From the NCBI GenBank assembly GCA_020627425.1, contig JAHKXX010000180.1, positions 1-8,354 on the forward strand: 8,354 bases of DNA. Reading direction: 5' to 3'. Within the stretch, counting starts at the first letter, position 1. Each line of letters begins with the position of its first letter. Source of the stretch: a bacterium (GTDB taxonomy: Bacteria > Bacillota > Clostridia > Oscillospirales > Acutalibacteraceae). Below are positions 5,448 to 8,354 of this stretch, piece after piece. The position numbers and the translations under genes were made by a program. Below the pieces are notes generated by a model, which was given only the letters and a program-made list of their open reading frames with translations, was not told the DNA's origin and made no database searches.

Positions 5448-7247
5448 ATGGAACAGACAAAGAAAAATGTTGGAAAACTGATACGCTCTACTCTTATAAA
5501 AATGTATCCTGGATCATTTTTGTATGCACTAATGATCGGATTTATGTATATGGTTGACAGCATCCTTGCAGGAAACACTCTGGGGGCAGAGGCTATTGCT
5601 GCTGTTGCCATAGGACTTCCGTGCTACGGAATGTTTCTTGCATTGATGAACGCTATCGTTCACGGCACAAGTCTCAGAGTGACCTGGGCAAAAGGACGTG
5701 CAGATCAGAAGGAATTTCAGAGAGCCTTCGCAGGAGGTCTTACCTTTGCGGGCATAGCAGGTCTGCTTTTTATGACGATAGTAATAGTATTATCCGTACC
5801 GATGACGGCAGCCTTTGGCGGTGCAAAGGCAACGAAGGAAATATCCGATTATGTGATTATTTATCTGCGCTGCTGTGCTCCGATGATTTTCTTTTCGGCG
5901 ATAAGCGGCTCCGTGCGAGAGTGCATAGGAGTGCTGGGTTATCAGACCGAGCGTGCGGCTCTCGGTATTATCAATATGGTATGTAATCTTATCATTTCCA
6001 TTATATTTGTTATGCTTCTTCCGAAGGAAATGAAGATGGCAGGACTCGGCATCGGCAGCAGCGCGGCTGCATTTATTGAATTCATCGTCGGCATTGTTAT
6101 CATAAAGCTTCGCAAGATAAAAGTCAGCCTCAGACCCGTTATGCTGAGACCTAAAGAAATGGGGCAGACCTTGAAGGCAGGACTTCCTGCCAGCCTTGAC
6201 AATGTTATCGACTGCGTTGTTGCTGCTGTTGCAAACAATCTTATTCTTGCAGGTATCCCGGATGAGCCGCTTATCCTCTCGGTAGTTGCAGTGGTCAACA
6301 ACATCAGGAAGATCGTCCGCTGCGCACCCACAGGTACGGGATATGCTGCGTCACCGCTTTTCGGCATATTCTATGCGGAGCGTGATAAATCAGCTCTCAA
6401 GAAAACCTTCAGTGAATCGATCAAACAGGGAATGATTGTAACCGTCGTCTGGTGTCTTATCTGCTATGCACTTCTTCCCATACTGTCAAAGCTGTACGGA
6501 ATGGATCTGACCCCCGATATACAGCTGGGCGTATTGCTCACAATGATCTTCACACCTGCTTTCCTGCTTGTTTATCTGTTAACTGTATTCTATGAATCTA
6601 CCGAGCGTTTCGGCTCATCGCTGCTTACGGCATCAATACCCGACTCGCTTTTTTATCCAATAATGCTTGCGGTGCTGATACCAACAATGGGAAAAACAGG
6701 AATGTGGCTTGCTATCAGCGCAAATCCCCTTGTAGGACTTATAGTCCTGATACCCTTTATGATGCTTCTCAGCCATAAAAATAAGGGAGTATCGGATAAG
6801 ATCCTGCGTCTGAAACCGCAGGTTGTGGATCGTCCTCCTGTCTTTGAATTCGAGATCAGCGACGATGTTGAAACAGCTGTCGGTATATCTGAAAAAATAC
6901 AATCCTTCCTTCTCGAACAGGGTAAGGATAAGAGATTGTCATATATATCCGCACTCAGCACCGAGGAACTGGCAGTTGATATGATCTCAAAGCTTCACGA
7001 GGATCCCGAGAAAAAACAGGATGGCTCAAAGTTTTTTGATATAAGGCTGTTCGACGAGGGAGAGACGATAGAAATACTTATAAGAAGTATGGGCAAGCAA
7101 TACGATCCGCTGGATTATGATCAAAGTGAAGATGATGTCAGTAAGATCGGCGTAAAAATAGTACAAAAGATCGCAGAAAATATAACCTACACCTATGTTT
7201 ATAAGCTGAATATCGTGACTATCGTGCTTTCGGCAAAATCAAGCTAA
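5448..7247 (+). CDS. MATE-family transporter with C-terminal HATPase-like domain
   Basis: This is a 599-residue inner-membrane protein. Residues about 10-445 form a MATE-type exporter with some 12 hydrophobic spans; MATE proteins expel organic cations or other small molecules using a Na+ or H+ gradient. Residues about 466-595 form a cytoplasmic domain resembling the HATPase_c_2 fold of SpoIIAB/RsbW: STEELAVDMISK (N-box, 504-515), IEILIRSMGKQYDPL (G1 region, 541-555), SKIGVKIVQKIAENITYTYV (G2 and last strands). Usual MATE proteins are about 450 residues, so this is a genuine fusion. The N-box Asn is Asp511 and the G1 Asp is Ser547, so ATP binding may be weak or lost. The start at 5448 has GAAAGG 11 bases upstream. 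With the STAS gene at 4039, it is one of the two intact members of the cluster, suggesting transport controlled by partner switching. Transported compound unknown; regulation is inference. Confidence 0.88.
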   Translation: MEQTKKNVGKLIRSTLIKMYPGSFLYALMIGFMYMVDSILAGNTLGAEAIAAVAIGLPCYGMFLALMNAIVHGTSLRVTWAKGRADQKEFQRAFAGGLTFAGIAGLLFMTIVIVLSVPMTAAFGGAKATKEISDYVIIYLRCCAPMIFFSAISGSVRECIGVLGYQTERAALGIINMVCNLIISIIFVMLLPKEMKMAGLGIGSSAAAFIEFIVGIVIIKLRKIKVSLRPVMLRPKEMGQTLKAGLPASLDNVIDCVVAAVANNLILAGIPDEPLILSVVAVVNNIRKIVRCAPTGTGYAASPLFGIFYAERDKSALKKTFSESIKQGMIVTVVWCLICYALLPILSKLYGMDLTPDIQLGVLLTMIFTPAFLLVYLLTVFYESTERFGSSLLTASIPDSLFYPIMLAVLIPTMGKTGMWLAISANPLVGLIVLIPFMMLLSHKNKGVSDKILRLKPQVVDRPPVFEFEISDDVETAVGISEKIQSFLLEQGKDKRLSYISALSTEELAVDMISKLHEDPEKKQDGSKFFDIRLFDEGETIEILIRSMGKQYDPLDYDQSEDDVSKIGVKIVQKIAENITYTYVYKLNIVTIVLSAKSS

Positions 7248-7351
7248 GATAAGAGATAAAGTAAAATATGGATATATCCGCCGCGGAGCTTGCATATAAC
7301 ACAATGAAGGAATAACATATAAATATTTAATGAAAAAGGAAATAAATATAC

Positions 7352-7390
7352 GGCAGGGTATTCGTTAGAGCGAGTACCCTGCCATTTTCT
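7352..7390. terminator. Intrinsic terminator (copy 2) between converging genes
   Basis: GGCAGGGTA (7352-7360) pairs with TACCCTGCC (7375-7383). The inner TCG/CGA pair and a TTAGAG loop sit on top, and ATTTTCT follows. It ends the MATE gene on the plus strand and probably the iron-sulfur gene on the minus strand, where the following sequence is T-rich but interrupted. The stem and inner loop bases (GCAGGGTATTCGTT and GCGAGTACCCTGC) are the same as in the terminator at 829-868. Confidence 0.85.
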
Positions 7391-7401
7391 GCGGATCGTT
7401 A

Positions 7402-8073
7402 TTATCTGTTCAGACTTGCCATAGAAGCAATAGTCTGAATTTTCATAGGACATATATCCATACAGGATAAAGACTTTGAACATCCGTTTCCAAAATGTTC
7501 ATTATATGTTTTCTTTATGTCCTTTCTTTTTGCCATGTTCCTTGTAGCCACAAGATAGCAGTCATTAGCGAATAATGCCCCGAAAAAGCTCCTCCCGTCA
7601 ACGTAATTCGGGCAGACCTCAAGGCACAGACCGCATTTCAGGCATTTTGCCACGCTGTACTGATGCTCTTTATCCTTTGCCTCCGACGGCTGATATTCAC
7701 CGATAAACATATCTGTTTTCATCAGGTTTTCATGTATTACCGATCTGTCAACAACAAGGTCATGTATAACAGGAAATTTTCTCAGAGGACGTATCGTCAG
7801 TTCATCGCTCTTCATATCCCTCAGAAATGTCTCGCAGGCAAGAGAGGGGATATCATTGATCACCATTGCGCAGCCGCCGCACATTCCCTGAAGGCAGGAG
7901 CATTCCCAGCCTATCCTTGTTGTTTTGTTTCCGTTTATATCAGCAATATCATCATTATAATTCAGGTAGTCGAGCAGACCTGCTACGGTAATATCTGCGG
8001 GACCCTCGTAAGAAAATATCTCCCAGTACGGTTCTGAGAGAGGTGTTTGTTGACGAAGTATTTTAACCCTCAT
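7402..8073 (-). CDS. sdhB: Fumarate reductase/succinate dehydrogenase iron-sulfur subunit
   Basis: This is a 223-residue electron-transfer subunit that passes electrons between the flavoprotein and the membrane quinone site or another donor. All cluster ligands are visible. The plant-type [2Fe-2S] has C60, C65, C68 and C80 (with an extra C58 in WECSCLQGMCGGC). The [4Fe-4S] has C144, C147, C150 and C208 (CLKCGLC plus CP). The third cluster has C154, C198 and C204, as in E. coli FrdB. Length is slightly below the usual 230-250. Two ATGs are possible. I chose 8073 (MRVKIL) because AAGGAG lies 7 bases upstream, whereas for the ATG at 8079 only one base separates them. The gene overlaps the flavoprotein gene by 11 bases, a sign of translational coupling. 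The direction of the reaction cannot be read from sequence; fumarate reduction fits an anaerobe. No membrane subunit gene follows. Confidence 0.95.
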   Translation of the reverse strand: MRVKILRQQTPLSEPYWEIFSYEGPADITVAGLLDYLNYNDDIADINGNKTTRIGWECSCLQGMCGGCAMVINDIPSLACETFLRDMKSDELTIRPLRKFPVIHDLVVDRSVIHENLMKTDMFIGEYQPSEAKDKEHQYSVAKCLKCGLCLEVCPNYVDGRSFFGALFANDCYLVATRNMAKRKDIKKTYNEHFGNGCSKSLSCMDICPMKIQTIASMASLNR

Positions 8074-8354
8074 ATTCATGCTCCTTGTCAAGTCTTACAC
8101 TGAACTTACTGTTATCATAAGAAATGATTGTCGGATAACACAGCTCATCCATGCTTTCGGGGTGATCGCTCCTGTAATGTGCGCCGCGGCTTTCCTTTCT
8201 GTGATCTGAGCATATAATTATGGCTTTCGACAGAGTTAGTATTCCTTTCAGGCTGTAATTGAAATAGGTCATTACACTCGGATCGTAATTAATTTTCTCC
8301 GCAACGGAAAGGAAATAATCAATGTCGCTCATAGCATCACCAAGTGTTTTTCTA
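8063..8354 (-). CDS. sdhA: Fumarate reductase/succinate dehydrogenase flavoprotein subunit, C-terminal part
   Basis: Only the last 96 or so residues are in the window; the frame is open to the right edge, so the Met at 8332 is internal. The region contains DHRKESRGAHYRSDHPE, the C-terminal domain motif of SdhA/FrdA (R-x-E-S-R-G-x-H-x-R) that precedes the capping end and lies close to the FAD and substrate site in this family. The full protein would hold covalent or tightly bound FAD and interconvert fumarate and succinate. It ends DKEHEYEG followed by TAA (8063-8065), overlapping the iron-sulfur subunit gene. The order flavoprotein then iron-sulfur protein is usual. Confidence 0.93.
   Translation of the reverse strand, partial: RKTLGDAMSDIDYFLSVAEKINYDPSVMTYFNYSLKGILTLSKAIIICSDHRKESRGAHYRSDHPESMDELCYPTIISYDNSKFSVRLDKEHEYEG
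8081..8086 (-). promoter_or_regulatory. Ribosome binding site fixing the iron-sulfur subunit start
   Basis: The minus strand reads AAGGAG inside the last codons of the flavoprotein gene, 7 bases before the ATG at 8073. This spacing favours 8073 over 8079. Confidence 0.8.

Noticed and set aside
5448..7247. Multidrug resistance pump
   Set aside because: MATE membership alone does not show drug export, and the HATPase-like tail and neighbours point to a regulated, unknown substrate.
7268..7315. 15-codon ORF after the MATE gene
   Set aside because: It has no ribosome binding site and no similarity; most likely chance.
8074..8091. Longer start (8091 or 8079) for the iron-sulfur subunit
   Set aside because: The AAGGAG at 8081-8086 lies within or too close to these starts; 8073 has proper spacing.

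Overview
The window looks like a chromosomal accessory region of a low-to-mid GC, Gram-positive anaerobe, most likely a rumen or gut Ruminococcus-type clostridium. I infer this from clear AAGGAG/AGGAGG ribosome binding sites, an LPXTG-like wall-sorting tail, an NHLM-type bacteriocin ABC exporter, a TIGR02172 (Fibrobacter-paralog) phosphotransferase next to a STAS/anti-sigma pair, and a fumarate reductase/succinate dehydrogenase operon. The species is an inference; no rRNA is present.

Left part (1-923): about 375 bases without a convincing gene, including an array of short hairpins at 253-313. Two short ORFs of unknown function follow (377-571 and 572-787), in one reading frame and separated only by a TAG codon. 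A strong bidirectional terminator (829-868) closes the region.

Middle, minus strand (924-3750): a secreted, wall-anchored protein with four cystatin-like domains (924-2558). Upstream of it on the same strand is the broken 3' half of an NHLM-family ABC exporter (2627-3642). The exporter has lost most of its membrane domain and carries a one-base frameshift in a G5 tract.

Middle, plus strand (3913-7383): a sigma-A-like promoter leads into a partner-switching style cluster. Its members are an intact STAS anti-sigma-factor antagonist (4039-4335), a tandem-hairpin element (4350-4423), the C-terminal remnant of an RsbW/SpoIIAB-like ATPase (4424-4557), a truncated and frameshifted TIGR02172 kinase (4558-5249), and an intact MATE transporter fused to a C-terminal HATPase-like domain (5448-7247). 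The STAS protein and the MATE-HATPase fusion are therefore the only intact members. This suggests that the antagonist may act on the ATPase-like tail of the transporter, or on an anti-sigma factor elsewhere. A second terminator, nearly identical in sequence to the first, ends the cluster.

Right part, minus strand (7402-8354): the iron-sulfur subunit of fumarate reductase/succinate dehydrogenase, preceded by the 3' end of its flavoprotein subunit. The two genes overlap by 11 bases. They would reduce fumarate (or oxidise succinate) during anaerobic metabolism.

The most interesting items are the wall-anchored multi-cystatin protein, the decaying STAS/anti-sigma/kinase/MATE-HATPase module, and the two families of repeated hairpin DNA.
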